Shown here piece after piece: positions 54,086 to 62,338 of a stretch of 64,000 bases of DNA. How positions within the stretch are numbered: the first letter of the stretch is position 1; each line of letters opens with the position of its first letter. The stretch comes from Comamonas sp. GTDB taxonomy: Bacteria > Pseudomonadota > Gammaproteobacteria > Burkholderiales > Burkholderiaceae_C. The position numbers and the translations under genes are program-made. The notes below the pieces were generated by a model, which saw only the letters and a list, made by a program, of their open reading frames with translations, did not search any database and was not told the DNA's origin. Location: positions 1 through 64,000 of the forward strand of contig JAITLR010000015.1 of the NCBI GenBank assembly GCA_031277805.1, written 5' to 3'.

Positions 54086-55400
54086 GGCGTACTCCCGCAG
54101 CGTTGCTTGCGTGCTGCAGCACGGAACGATAGCGGGCCAGCTTGGGGGTGTGCGGCACCATGCCCATGGTGGTCCAGCGCTCCAGATCATCACCATCGGG
54201 CTGTGGCAGCAGTTCGTGGCGATACAACTCCTGCATGGCAATCACGCTGTCGATGATGCCGGTGACTTCGGTGATCGAGGTGATGCGCCGCTTGCCATTG
54301 GGCAGACGGCTGATCTGCACAATGAAGTCCAGCGCATTGGCGATCTGGCGGCGCAAGCTGACTTCGCTGCCTTGAAAGCCGGCAAAGCCCGCCAGCATTT
54401 CCATGCGATGCAGGCATTCGCGCGGCGAGCTGGCGTGGATGGTCGCCATGGAGCCGTCATGGCCGGTATTCATGGCTTGCAACATCTCCAGCACCTCGGC
54501 ACCGCGCACCTCACCCACCACAATGCGGTCCGGGCGCATGCGCAGGCTGTTACGCAACAGATCTCGAATCGACACCACACCAGCGCCCTCGAAGCCACCA
54601 GGGCGGCTTTCCATGCGCACCACATGCGGGTGCGGTAGAGTCAGCTCGGCCGTGTCTTCAATGGTCACCACACGCTCATTGGCCGGAATAAAACCTGCAA
54701 TCGCATTGAGCATGGAGGTCTTGCCGCAGCTGGTACCACCGCTGATGAGGATGTTGCAGCGCTCGCGCACGGCCAGCTCCAGGAGACGGGCCATCCCTTC
54801 ATCCATGGTGCCGAACTCCACCAGATCCTGTACACGCAGCGGGTCATTGCGGAACTTGCGGATGGACACTGCGGGTCCATCGAGCGACAGGGGCTCGATC
54901 ACCACATTGATGCGCCCACCGTCAGGCAGACGTGCATCCACCATGGGCGTGGATTCATCCAGACGACGCCCTAGCGGAGAGATGATGCGACGAACGATAC
55001 GCAGCACATGGGCGTTATCGGTGAAGTGCAGTGTTTCCTGCTGCAGAACACCCTTGCGTGAGACAAATACGCGCTGGTAACCATTGATCAGAATATCTTC
55101 GACTTCTGGGTCTGCCATCAGATCATCGAGCGGACCCAGCCCTGACAGCTCCTTGTTCAGTGCCTGGGCAATCCACTGCACTTCTTCATCATTGACGGGG
55201 AAGCGCTGCTGGCGCACGAATTGATCCAGCTCCTGCTGCACAAACTGACGCACACGGCCTGCAGACCACTTGGCAAAGACTGCCCCCAGTTCTTCCACCC
55301 TGGTGAGCAAATGCTCATGCGCCACGTTCTTGATCAGCAGTAGTTGCTTGGAATCAGAAAAATCGTTGCTCTTTTCAGCAAACACGATATCCATGCTCAT
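54078..55400 (-). CDS. tadA: Tad pilus assembly ATPase TadA (CpaF)
   Basis: A 440-residue hexameric secretion ATPase that powers Flp pilus extension and retraction. The N-terminal part has LGPLDDLMADPEVEDILINGYQRVFV. The motor has Walker A GGTSCGKTSMLNAI (about 234-247), the Asp box TIEDTAELTLPHPHVVRME, Walker B RPDRIVVGEVRGAEVLEML and the His box TGHDGSMATIHASS. The ATG at 55400 has GAGGAGAGG upstream and overlaps the tadZ stop (ATGA); a second ATG two codons later is possible. Confidence 0.94.
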   Translation of the reverse strand: MSMDIVFAEKSNDFSDSKQLLLIKNVAHEHLLTRVEELGAVFAKWSAGRVRQFVQQELDQFVRQQRFPVNDEEVQWIAQALNKELSGLGPLDDLMADPEVEDILINGYQRVFVSRKGVLQQETLHFTDNAHVLRIVRRIISPLGRRLDESTPMVDARLPDGGRINVVIEPLSLDGPAVSIRKFRNDPLRVQDLVEFGTMDEGMARLLELAVRERCNILISGGTSCGKTSMLNAIAGFIPANERVVTIEDTAELTLPHPHVVRMESRPGGFEGAGVVSIRDLLRNSLRMRPDRIVVGEVRGAEVLEMLQAMNTGHDGSMATIHASSPRECLHRMEMLAGFAGFQGSEVSLRRQIANALDFIVQISRLPNGKRRITSITEVTGIIDSVIAMQELYRHELLPQPDGDDLERWTTMGMVPHTPKLARYRSVLQHASNAAGVRHG

Positions 55401-56749
55401 TCGCCTCTCCTCAGGCGCTTGGCCCACTGACTCAGAATCCCCGGTGATGGCACGGCAGGTGCTGGCATCGCCACCGGCTCACCCAACAAGGCGCGCGCCA
55501 TGCTGCGCACGGATGTGACATAGGGGTCACCACGCAAGATTTGCGACAGCAACTGCCCCGAGCTGGCCGCAGACAGCAAGGCGGTACCGCGGTCTGGCAC
55601 CACATGCAAAAGTTCCAGATTCAACCGCTGAGCTACCTCCTTGGCCGGCAAGCCGGCCTGAGCATTGAAGCGATTGAGTACCAGCTTGAGCATGCTGCGC
55701 TCTATCCCCTTGGACTCCAGCTCCCTAAGCATCTGCGCGGTGGAAACAATACCGCCCAGGGACTGATCGCAGACCACCCAGGCCTGGCCGCACTCGCGAA
55801 TCACAGGCACCAGAAATTCAGCCTGAGCCATCCCTCCCAGATCAATGACCTGCGCCTTGAGCAAGCTCTTGAAAGTGCGTATCACATTGGCTGCTGCCGT
55901 AGGGCTGACCTCTCGCAGCAAACCCAGATCCGCAGGCCATGCCAGCGCGGCCGTGCCCGTTGAATGCTTTTCCACCGCAGAGTCCAGCAAAGTGGCATCG
56001 AGCCTGCGCAGGTTCTGCACCGCATCCACAAAGCTGTAGCTGCCGGTGACGTTCAGATAAAGCAGCCCGTCGCGAGCTGGCAGCCCGAGATCCAGCAATG
56101 CAGCATGAGCAGACTTTTCATGAAGTTGCTGGCTTGGGCCGGGCTTGCGGGCCACATGATGACGGCGCCCTGCACCACGTACATCGTGGCCCTGCATTTC
56201 CTGCAGCATGACGGCCAGATGCACAGCCAGTGTCGTCACCCCCATGCCCACGCGACCACCCAGCAAGGGAACGGCCAAACTGGTACCGTCCATCGTCACC
56301 GCCGTCGATACTGGCGCAGCAGCGGAGACGACAGGCGCCTGCAATTGGCGCTTGAAGGCTGTTCGAGCTTCGACCTCACTGCCATCCCAGTTGACGAACT
56401 CAGTCACCCCGCAGTGCAAAGCAGCCAGCATGGAAGCAGCATCTGCCGCCGACCCAGCCCCCATCAACACCACTCCGGGCCAGCCATTACGCAGATCTGC
56501 CGCAAGCAGGGCCGCAGCCTCCGTCATGGGTGCCGAAAAATCCACCATCACCACACCCAGGCCGGACTCGGAGAGGTAAGCCCCAAGCTGCTCCAGATCC
56601 AGCGCGGCAGGCACGACTTCAGCATCATCCCCCAAAGCCCCCGCCAACCAGAATGCATGCACCGATGATTGAGTCGCCAGCACCACCCGCACAGGTCCTC
56701 CAGAACTATCTGTCTGCGCCGCTTTCAAGTGTGAAGAGTCCATGCGCAT
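55397..56749 (-). CDS. tadZ: TadZ/CpaE-like pilus localisation protein with atypical P-loop
   Basis: A protein of about 450 residues. Residues about 20-130 form a receiver-like domain lacking an obvious phospho-Asp, and 160-400 form a MinD/ParA-like domain. The P-loop GGRVGMGVTTLAVHL replaces the usual KGGVG lysine with Arg. A basic insert (about 190-218, with RRHHVARKPGP) interrupts the strand before LLDLGLPARDGLL. TadZ places the pilus machine at a cell pole. Its start is uncertain among ATGs at 56755, 56749 and 56743; GAGG fits 56749. Confidence 0.83.
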   Translation of the reverse strand: MRMDSSHLKAAQTDSSGGPVRVVLATQSSVHAFWLAGALGDDAEVVPAALDLEQLGAYLSESGLGVVMVDFSAPMTEAAALLAADLRNGWPGVVLMGAGSAADAASMLAALHCGVTEFVNWDGSEVEARTAFKRQLQAPVVSAAAPVSTAVTMDGTSLAVPLLGGRVGMGVTTLAVHLAVMLQEMQGHDVRGAGRRHHVARKPGPSQQLHEKSAHAALLDLGLPARDGLLYLNVTGSYSFVDAVQNLRRLDATLLDSAVEKHSTGTAALAWPADLGLLREVSPTAAANVIRTFKSLLKAQVIDLGGMAQAEFLVPVIRECGQAWVVCDQSLGGIVSTAQMLRELESKGIERSMLKLVLNRFNAQAGLPAKEVAQRLNLELLHVVPDRGTALLSAASSGQLLSQILRGDPYVTSVRSMARALLGEPVAMPAPAVPSPGILSQWAKRLRRGE

Positions 56750-56770
56750 GGCCATACCTCACTGCCTTTC

Positions 56771-58132
56771 TCAGCGCGAAAATCCCGGTGCCACGCCGCG
56801 TGACAAACCGCCCGCCAACCATTGGCTCCAGACAGCGCCATCGCGCTGCTCCGTGCGGCCAGGCAGCAACGGCTCCACATTCACATCGCGTGCCAGCGGC
56901 TTGACCAAACGCGGAGTGACGACGATGGCAATCTCTTTTTCTTTCTGGCTATATTCCTGGCGCTTGAACAGCACACCCAGAACAGGAAGGTCACCCAGAA
57001 GCGGCACCTTATCGGTGTTGGAAGAGGTGGTTCGGCTCACCAGACCGCCAATTACAAAGCTTTCGCCATCACCCAGCTCCACCGTTGTATCCGCACGACG
57101 GGTGGAGATGGCGGGGACGGCAACGGCGTTGAGCGTCACCGTGTTGGCGTAATCCAGTTCGCTCGCTTCCGGCGCAACCTTCAACACGATCCGATCGTTG
57201 GACAACACAGTCGGAGAAACGGTCAAGCCAATGCCATAAGGCTTGTACTGAATGGCAACCATGCCCGTACCCGCAGGAACTGGAACGGGCACTTCCCCAC
57301 CAGACAGAAAGTTGGCACTCTGCCCAGACAACGCCACCAACGTTGGCGCAGCCAGCACACGGGCGAGACCGTTGCCCTCCAGCACACCCAAGTTGAGTCC
57401 CACTCCTGCTTTATCAAATTGCATCAACAAATTGAAGGCAGAGGTGAGCGGCGAAGCAATTGAGGTATCGCTGGAGCTGCTGCCGTTTTTGTAAGCCCCC
57501 TTGCTCAAGATACCAAAGCTGAAACCATGGCTGTTGGCACTGGTGCTGAAAATATTGATACCGACGTTCTTCAGCAAGGTCTTGTTGAACTCCACCACCT
57601 TTACATCGACCTGCACCACATTGCTTTTAAGCTGAACGCTGGACAGGTCCACGGTCTTGATCTTGTCACCAGTCTGCGCATTGGCCAGTTCGTTGGAGAA
57701 CTGCTGCTCGATCAGGCTGCTGGACCTGGCCGTACGCAACTCCACACGTTGCTGCACATTGAGCCAATAAGTTCTGGCCTGTGTCTCGCCGCGCGGCCAG
57801 ACCATAAAGCTGGTGGAGCCAGGCTTGAGCGGGCTGAGCAAGATCTTGGCCGCATGCCCTTTACCTACGCGCTTGATATGCACACCCGCCACCGTATCGT
57901 CAGCGATGGCAATTCGCTCCACGCCCGAAGGCAGATCCAACTCATGCTGAGCCCCCATGACCAGCTTGATCTCCGTCGCTCCTGCGGGATGAGCTGCTGC
58001 ATTTTCTGCAGCAGGTATCGCTGTTTGTGTTTGGGCTACAGCCCCAAAAAGCATCAAAGAAATGCTGCAGGCCAGCGGCAGCTTCACCAGAGAGGTCGTA
58101 CGGCCAGAGATAAAGAACGTCTTGTTTTTCAT
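56771..58132 (-). CDS. rcpA: Flp pilus outer-membrane secretin RcpA
   Basis: A 453-residue secretin. A signal sequence covers residues about 1-35 (LPLACSISLMLFGAVAQ), then a BON/N0-type domain VMGAQHELDLPSGVERIAIADD. The secretin core has VVQVDVKVVEFNKTLLKNVGIN, FLSGGEVPVPVP, YKPYGIGLTVSPTVLSNDRIVLKVAPEAS and VIGGLVSRTT, ending KEKEIAIVVTPRLVKP. It forms the outer-membrane channel for the pilus. The start at 58132 lies one base after the rcpC stop. Confidence 0.92.
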   Translation of the reverse strand: MKNKTFFISGRTTSLVKLPLACSISLMLFGAVAQTQTAIPAAENAAAHPAGATEIKLVMGAQHELDLPSGVERIAIADDTVAGVHIKRVGKGHAAKILLSPLKPGSTSFMVWPRGETQARTYWLNVQQRVELRTARSSSLIEQQFSNELANAQTGDKIKTVDLSSVQLKSNVVQVDVKVVEFNKTLLKNVGINIFSTSANSHGFSFGILSKGAYKNGSSSSDTSIASPLTSAFNLLMQFDKAGVGLNLGVLEGNGLARVLAAPTLVALSGQSANFLSGGEVPVPVPAGTGMVAIQYKPYGIGLTVSPTVLSNDRIVLKVAPEASELDYANTVTLNAVAVPAISTRRADTTVELGDGESFVIGGLVSRTTSSNTDKVPLLGDLPVLGVLFKRQEYSQKEKEIAIVVTPRLVKPLARDVNVEPLLPGRTEQRDGAVWSQWLAGGLSRGVAPGFSR

Positions 58133-58133
58133 A

Positions 58134-59132
58134 TCAGTACCGCACGGTTTGGGTATTGGCACCACGCACAAATTCCACGGCCAAAGAGGAGTCCGAAGAT
58201 GCAGTGCGAACCCGGGGAACTGCAGGCTTGGCAGGGCCGACATTCACGGGAGCCCCAGGCCTGGCGCCCAGGTTGCTGCGGTTCAGGCCAGCAACACCCG
58301 CCAGCGTGCTCATTGCCACACCCGCCTGCGCTACATCGGCCCCCTCAAGCGGGATATTTGCTGCAGTCCCCTTGGGCAGCGATACCGCAAGCACACCAGG
58401 CAGCGGAGAAAATTTCTCCATATCCGGCTCGCTGGTATCCGCAGGATTACGCAATGCCAACAGCAAGCTGCCGTTGGATCCCCCCAGTGCAAGCCGGCTG
58501 ACCTCTTCCACCGGAACCGAGAGCACGGCCGTGCGTGCGCTTTCAGGACTGCCGCCCTGCGGCTTTCCATCCGCCTTCTCCTGGCCGCTAGTCAGAGAAT
58601 CCACCGATGCCGCACCGTAGGCCAGAACACGCTTGCGCGAAAGTAGCAAGCGCGCCTGGCTCTGGTCAATTTCATTGCCATCGCGGCGCAGCACAAAGAA
58701 CACATCGACAAAATCGCCAGGGCGAATGCGATTGCCTGCCCCCACGCTTTCATCCACCTTGACTGCCACTGCACGCTCACCCTCCGGCACCTTCAGTGCC
58801 AGACCCGTGACCAGCTGACCTTTGAGAATAGGAGCGCCCTTGGGTATATCGACGGCGGGCACAGAACCCGCAGCGGCAGGTACATCGTCATAAGCTCCAT
58901 CGGGGCGAGAGGACAGACCCGCCAGTTGCAGGTCTTCTGCCTTGATCGGTTGACCGGCAAGCAGTGGCTGTGCGGCTACCACGACATTGATGGTCGAGGC
59001 CGCCTTTCCATCGCCTGCGGCAACCTTCACTTGAGGAGCTGGCGGTGCTTTGGCCAGCATCCAGCCATAAACACCCAAAGCAAGTGCTATGGCCAGCAAA
59101 ACCCCGACTGCAATTTTGGCGATATTGACCAT
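58134..59132 (-). CDS. rcpC: Flp pilus assembly protein RcpC (CpaB)
   Basis: A 332-residue protein with an N-terminal membrane anchor IAKIAVGVLLAIALALGVYGW (4-24), an SAF domain (VVVAAQPLLAGQPIKAEDLQLAGL, about 50-120), and the RcpC part RAVAVKVDESVGAGNRIRPGDFVDVFFV. It has a Ser/Ala/Pro-rich tail ending TQTVRY. CpaB proteins support secretin assembly in the periplasm. GGGAGGG lies upstream of the ATG. It is followed closely by rcpA. Confidence 0.9.
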   Translation of the reverse strand: MVNIAKIAVGVLLAIALALGVYGWMLAKAPPAPQVKVAAGDGKAASTINVVVAAQPLLAGQPIKAEDLQLAGLSSRPDGAYDDVPAAAGSVPAVDIPKGAPILKGQLVTGLALKVPEGERAVAVKVDESVGAGNRIRPGDFVDVFFVLRRDGNEIDQSQARLLLSRKRVLAYGAASVDSLTSGQEKADGKPQGGSPESARTAVLSVPVEEVSRLALGGSNGSLLLALRNPADTSEPDMEKFSPLPGVLAVSLPKGTAANIPLEGADVAQAGVAMSTLAGVAGLNRSNLGARPGAPVNVGPAKPAVPRVRTASSDSSLAVEFVRGANTQTVRY

Positions 59133-59188
59133 CTCACCCTCCCTTTTGATACCAAGCTTTTTTGAAGCCCGGATTTATTGCTCTTTAC

Positions 59189-59686
59189 TCAGTCAATCAA
59201 ATTGATCTGTGCCACAGCCTGCCCTTGCAGAGTCTTTGGAGTGGGCAAGCCCATCAGAGGCCCCAATAGCTTCGGAACCAGTGGCGCTTTGTCATAGTCA
59301 TAAGTCACCAGAACTTTGATGCAGGTAACACCGTTCAAAGACGAGCACAACGTCTTATCCGCAGTGACCTGGGTCGTGGTAATTCCGCTGGCACATGTAC
59401 CTGAGGCACTTCCACCCCCCCCCCCATTTTTTTTGAGCCAGACAAGTACCTTATTGGACATATCGCAGGCTGCGGCAATACGCAGAGATTGGCGTGTGGC
59501 CTCGTCTTTCCCGCTTTGATAGCGTACTGCGGCACGCGCACCCTCAGAAGCCGCCAAGGTAATGGTTTGCTGCGCCGCAAAAATCAAACCATAGGTAACC
59601 ACTGCATAAAAAATCAAAAAGAAAATTGGAAAGATGATGGCAAATTCAATGGCTGCTGCGCCTTTTTGTTTTCTTTGAATTTTCAT
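59189..59686 (-). CDS. tadE: TadE-like pseudopilin with homopolymer tract
   Basis: A 165-residue minor pseudopilin. The N-terminus KQKGAAAIEFAIIFPIFFLIFYAVV is the prepilin cleavage and membrane region, cut by TadV near G9-A10. The rest is a periplasmic domain with four Cys (near 75, 97, 113, 121). Codons 85-92 read K-K-N then five Gly, encoded by A8 and G11 runs. Slippage there would truncate the protein soon after. AAAGGAGGG lies upstream. It sits between rcpC and tadV. Confidence 0.86.
   Translation of the reverse strand: MKIQRKQKGAAAIEFAIIFPIFFLIFYAVVTYGLIFAAQQTITLAASEGARAAVRYQSGKDEATRQSLRIAAACDMSNKVLVWLKKNGGGGGSASGTCASGITTTQVTADKTLCSSLNGVTCIKVLVTYDYDKAPLVPKLLGPLMGLPTPKTLQGQAVAQINLID
59415..59434 (-). 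repeat. Homopolymer G11 and A8 tracts in tadE
   Basis: On the coding strand eight A, one T and eleven G follow one another (plus strand C11 at 59415-59425 and T8 at 59427-59434). Such runs slip during replication and are known contingency loci in other bacteria. The run is in frame in this copy. Confidence 0.75.
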
Positions 59687-59697
59687 ACACCCTCCTT

Positions 59698-60180
59698 TCA
59701 GCGATTTCTGTAGAGCCCCAATACAATAACTGTTGCCAAGCTCATGTAAGTCACATAAGGAATGAATTTCCTATTGCTTTCTTCTTTTCCATCTCTCATG
59801 TTTGAGGTCGCCACAAAAAAATACTTCAATGTACTTCGAGAAAATAATCCATGAATCACAGAAAATAGGCAACTCAAGGCCCATATTGGAAGAATCAGCT
59901 TCCAACCCACCCACATTCCTAGTGCGGCTCCAAATTTAACGTCCCCTGCGCCCATCATCTTAAAAATAAAGAAAATTAAAAGTACAATAAATGTAAAAAT
60001 ACCGCCAAGAACGCCATCGATAATTTTAATGCTCACTGGATGCAATTCTGGATAGATAAACAGCGATATCAGGGCCATTATTCCACCCAAAATCACAAAC
60101 CAGTTAAAGCATTTTCTATAGAGTAAGTCACATACCCCTGCACCAACTATCCAAAGCAAGAAAATCAGCCCCATTTTCAT
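59698..60180 (-). CDS. tadV: Flp prepilin peptidase TadV (CpaA)
   Basis: A 160-residue A24-family aspartic peptidase, a short form without the methylase part. The two catalytic aspartates are in GVCDLLYRKCFNWFV (near 17) and MMGAGDVKFGAALG (near 79). About four to five membrane segments fill the rest. It removes the leader of Flp and the TadE/TadG-type pseudopilins. The gene is visibly AT-richer than the rest of the operon. It begins 6 bases after the flp stop. Confidence 0.9.
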   Translation of the reverse strand: MKMGLIFLLWIVGAGVCDLLYRKCFNWFVILGGIMALISLFIYPELHPVSIKIIDGVLGGIFTFIVLLIFFIFKMMGAGDVKFGAALGMWVGWKLILPIWALSCLFSVIHGLFSRSTLKYFFVATSNMRDGKEESNRKFIPYVTYMSLATVIVLGLYRNR

Positions 60181-60186
60181 TGGAAT

Positions 60187-60363
60187 TTATGGTGTCGGAG
60201 CCTTTAGTGCATCCCATATCTTTGTGAATACTGTTTTCAATTCAGTTCCAATACCGGTCAAGGCGGTTAGCAATCCCACCGCAATCAGCCCCGCAATCAG
60301 CCCATATTCAATAGCCGTTGCACCTTCTTCATCGCGCCAGAATTTAATGATTTGGTCTTTCAT
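60187..60363 (-). CDS. flp: Flp-type major pilin
   Basis: A 58-residue Flp pilin starting MKDQIIKFWRDEEGATAIEY at 60363, with GAAGGAG upstream. The leader ends at Gly13, and cleavage before A-T-A-I-E-Y gives the mature pilin with Glu and Tyr at positions 4 and 5 after A. The hydrophobic segment GLIAGLIAVGLLTALTGIGTEL follows. It is the first gene of the Tad operon and should be the most highly expressed. The frame is open to 60381, but the strong ribosome site marks 60363. Confidence 0.93.
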   Translation of the reverse strand: MKDQIIKFWRDEEGATAIEYGLIAGLIAVGLLTALTGIGTELKTVFTKIWDALKAPTP

Positions 60364-60446
60364 GATCAGCTCCTTCAGCATTCGGGTTTAGGAATCGCTA
60401 TGGCTTTTTGGGACCACTGCGGAATTGATCTTACGTATTCGATACA

Positions 60447-60464
60447 ATTTGAAATATTTGAAAT
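60447..60464. repeat. Tandem 9-bp direct repeat in the flp promoter region
   Basis: ATTTGAAAT occurs twice without a gap. It lies about 85-100 bases upstream of the flp start, where an activator or repressor site is expected. The binding protein is unknown. Confidence 0.6.
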
Positions 60465-60712
60465 AACTATCAACAATACGTGCGAATAGCTTTCAGCTAG
60501 CCACATCATCCAATCGGCATCTATAGAATAAATATATGTCTTTTAAAAACAATCACTTAGAAATTTGATTGATATCGCAATTATTTCTAAAACACCAATT
60601 CACTGAGTTACCCACCATTTGGTTGACAAAATAATCATTCTTTTCTTACAAATTGATAGATTTAGTCCTACGGCAATGGATCGGGGAAACCCTTGATTTG
60701 AAATTGCAGATG

Positions 60713-60743
60713 CAAAAAAGGCCTGCACCGAGCAAGCCTTTTT
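60713..60743 (-). terminator. Terminator after the XRE gene
   Basis: On the minus strand AAAAAGGCTTGC and GCAGGCCTTTTTT form an imperfect stem around CTCGGT and end in a T-run, 40 bases past the XRE stop. It isolates this gene from the Tad promoter. Confidence 0.75.
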
Positions 60744-60783
60744 GAAACATAAGGAACAGTGATTGGCTGCCTGAATCAATCCG

Positions 60784-61098
60784 TCATTGCAGCGCCTTGA
60801 CGAGCTTGAGTGCAATATCTCTGAGAGGAAGATCCAGATTTCTATAACTCTCCAGCAGACGCTGTTCATCGCTGGGCAAAGCTGAGGCGTCGCTCTGTAG
60901 CCCTGCCATCAGTTCCAGCGCGGTCGTTTCCAAGGCAACCGCCAAACGAGACAAGGTGTCGTTTTTCAGGGTACGTATCGCACCCGATTCAATTTGCGAG
61001 ATAGCAGATGCCGTGATCTCCGCCATCTGCGCCAGCCGCCCCTGGCTCAGCCCCAATTCCCGCCGCCGTGCGCGGATGCGCTCGCCCAAATCTGTCAT
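60784..61098 (-). CDS. XRE-family helix-turn-helix regulator
   Basis: A 104-residue protein. Residues 6-61 are a Cro/C1-type helix-turn-helix (IRARRRELGLSQGRLAQMAEITASAISQIESG). The rest is a short helical tail ending LVKALQ. Its target is unknown; it lies upstream of the Tad operon on the same strand but behind a terminator, so a role in pilus control is only a guess. Confidence 0.87.
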   Translation of the reverse strand: MTDLGERIRARRRELGLSQGRLAQMAEITASAISQIESGAIRTLKNDTLSRLAVALETTALELMAGLQSDASALPSDEQRLLESYRNLDLPLRDIALKLVKALQ

Positions 61099-61246
61099 CT
61101 AACCCACTAACTCAAACTATTGCCGCGCGACATACGGCTTTCAACAGCCGCTGAAGATCTGCTCGCAAGAAAAAGCCGCCCAATTGCAAGGGCGGCCAAT
61201 GAAAACTTTCTAGAGCGCAGCCTTGTCAGCGTCACAAAATTCAGGG

Positions 61247-61320
61247 GCAGCCAGCAAAGGCCGCCCTGCAGCAATGCTGCCGCCCCCTCGGGGGAAGCGG
61301 CGCAGCTGCTCAGGGGGGGG
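61247..61320 (-). repeat. GC-rich 3' hairpin element (type A, diverged) after the SEC-C gene
   Basis: On the minus strand TAGCTCCCCCCCCTGAGCAG starts 5 bases past the SEC-C stop, followed by CTGCGCCGCTTCCCCCGAGGGGGCGGCAG in two parts and GGGCGGCCTTTGCTGGC. It matches the glpT and trpE elements with substitutions, again 3' of a gene and in sense. Confidence 0.7.
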
Positions 61321-61327
61321 AGCTAAA

Positions 61328-62176
61328 TCAAGCTCCGTGGCACTTCTTGAACTTCTTGCCGCTGCCGCAGTGGCAAGGATCGTTGCGGCCTGGTTGCTCA
61401 CCCTTGACGATGGTTTCCTGGCGGGGGCCCATGCTCTTCCACAGGCGGTGCAGGTCATAGACGGCCCAGATGGCTTCGCCGAAGGCGTCCACGCGCTCCT
61501 GGCTTGTCGATGCGGGGCCTGCTTCGTCATACAGGTTCAGAGCGGGGGTATCTGTATCGTCTTCGGTCAGATTGACGATGAACTCCATGGCCGCATCCAG
61601 CCACTGAGCTGCTTCCTTGTCGCGGGGAGCGGCCCATTCCTCGGCCCAGTTTTCCACCACGAACATGAAGCCTAGCGCCCAGACTTGCGAGAACGAAGGC
61701 ACTTCTTCGTCAGTCAGCTCGGCCTGCTCCGCTTCGGGCAGCATGGCAATGGCGCCACGGGTGTCCAGAGCTTCAGGCTGGAAGGCCATGTCATCAGCCA
61801 GGGACTTGACTTCCGTGTCCAGTTGTTCGCGCACTTCGTTCATGCGCAGCTCGAACAGTTCCATGAAGCGGGCCTGCTGGGCTTCGTCCTTGAAGGCTTC
61901 CAGCTTGGGCAGAGGTTGACCCTCAGCCACTTGCAGCGCTTCGCCGTCGCCCAGCAGCATGGGCATGTATTCAGCGGCTTCTATGGGGCGACGTGTGCAG
62001 ACCAGAGCGGTCAGAAAACCGTCGCAGAACTCCCACTGGGGGATTTCGTCGCCACGGGTACGCAGCTCGTCCAGCAGCGCATCCAGCTCTTCCAGCTGTT
62101 CGTTGCTCAGTGCGCCCTGGGGCATGTCGGAGAGGGCCGCATCTTCGGTCGCGGGAATGCTTGTTGGGTCTTGCAT
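61328..62176 (-). CDS. UPF0149 family protein with C-terminal SEC-C zinc motif
   Basis: A 282-residue protein. The N-terminal three-quarters match the YgfB/YecA (UPF0149) type: [33 protein letters not shown] and [21 protein letters not shown]. The end has the zinc motif [20 protein letters not shown], the same as in SecA. Function is unclear; such proteins may be linked to the Sec system or act as adaptors. It is divergent from the FMN-binding gene across 162 bases. Confidence 0.87.
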   Translation of the reverse strand: MQDPTSIPATEDAALSDMPQGALSNEQLEELDALLDELRTRGDEIPQWEFCDGFLTALVCTRRPIEAAEYMPMLLGDGEALQVAEGQPLPKLEAFKDEAQQARFMELFELRMNEVREQLDTEVKSLADDMAFQPEALDTRGAIAMLPEAEQAELTDEEVPSFSQVWALGFMFVVENWAEEWAAPRDKEAAQWLDAAMEFIVNLTEDDTDTPALNLYDEAGPASTSQERVDAFGEAIWAVYDLHRLWKSMGPRQETIVKGEQPGRNDPCHCGSGKKFKKCHGA

Positions 62177-62338
62177 GGGGAAAGGCTTCTATGATGGCCC
62201 GGACTGTTTTTCATCACTATCGAAGTGCAGGGCCGATGATGGAACGCGGGAGACTGTTACATCCAGTCAGGATGCTCCCGTACTGGGCGGAATTTTAGCG
62301 GGCCACCATCAACATACCCTGCCAGGGGAGTATCCGCA

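Larger units (their letters stand above)
60364..60783. other. AT-rich intergenic region upstream of flp
   Basis: This 420-base region is AT-rich and holds no supported gene. It contains a tandem ATTTGAAAT repeat at 60447-60464 and the terminator of the XRE gene at 60713-60743. The Tad operon promoter must lie between about 60380 and 60480; TTGTAT and GAATAC-type boxes are present but I could not choose one. Confidence 0.6.
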
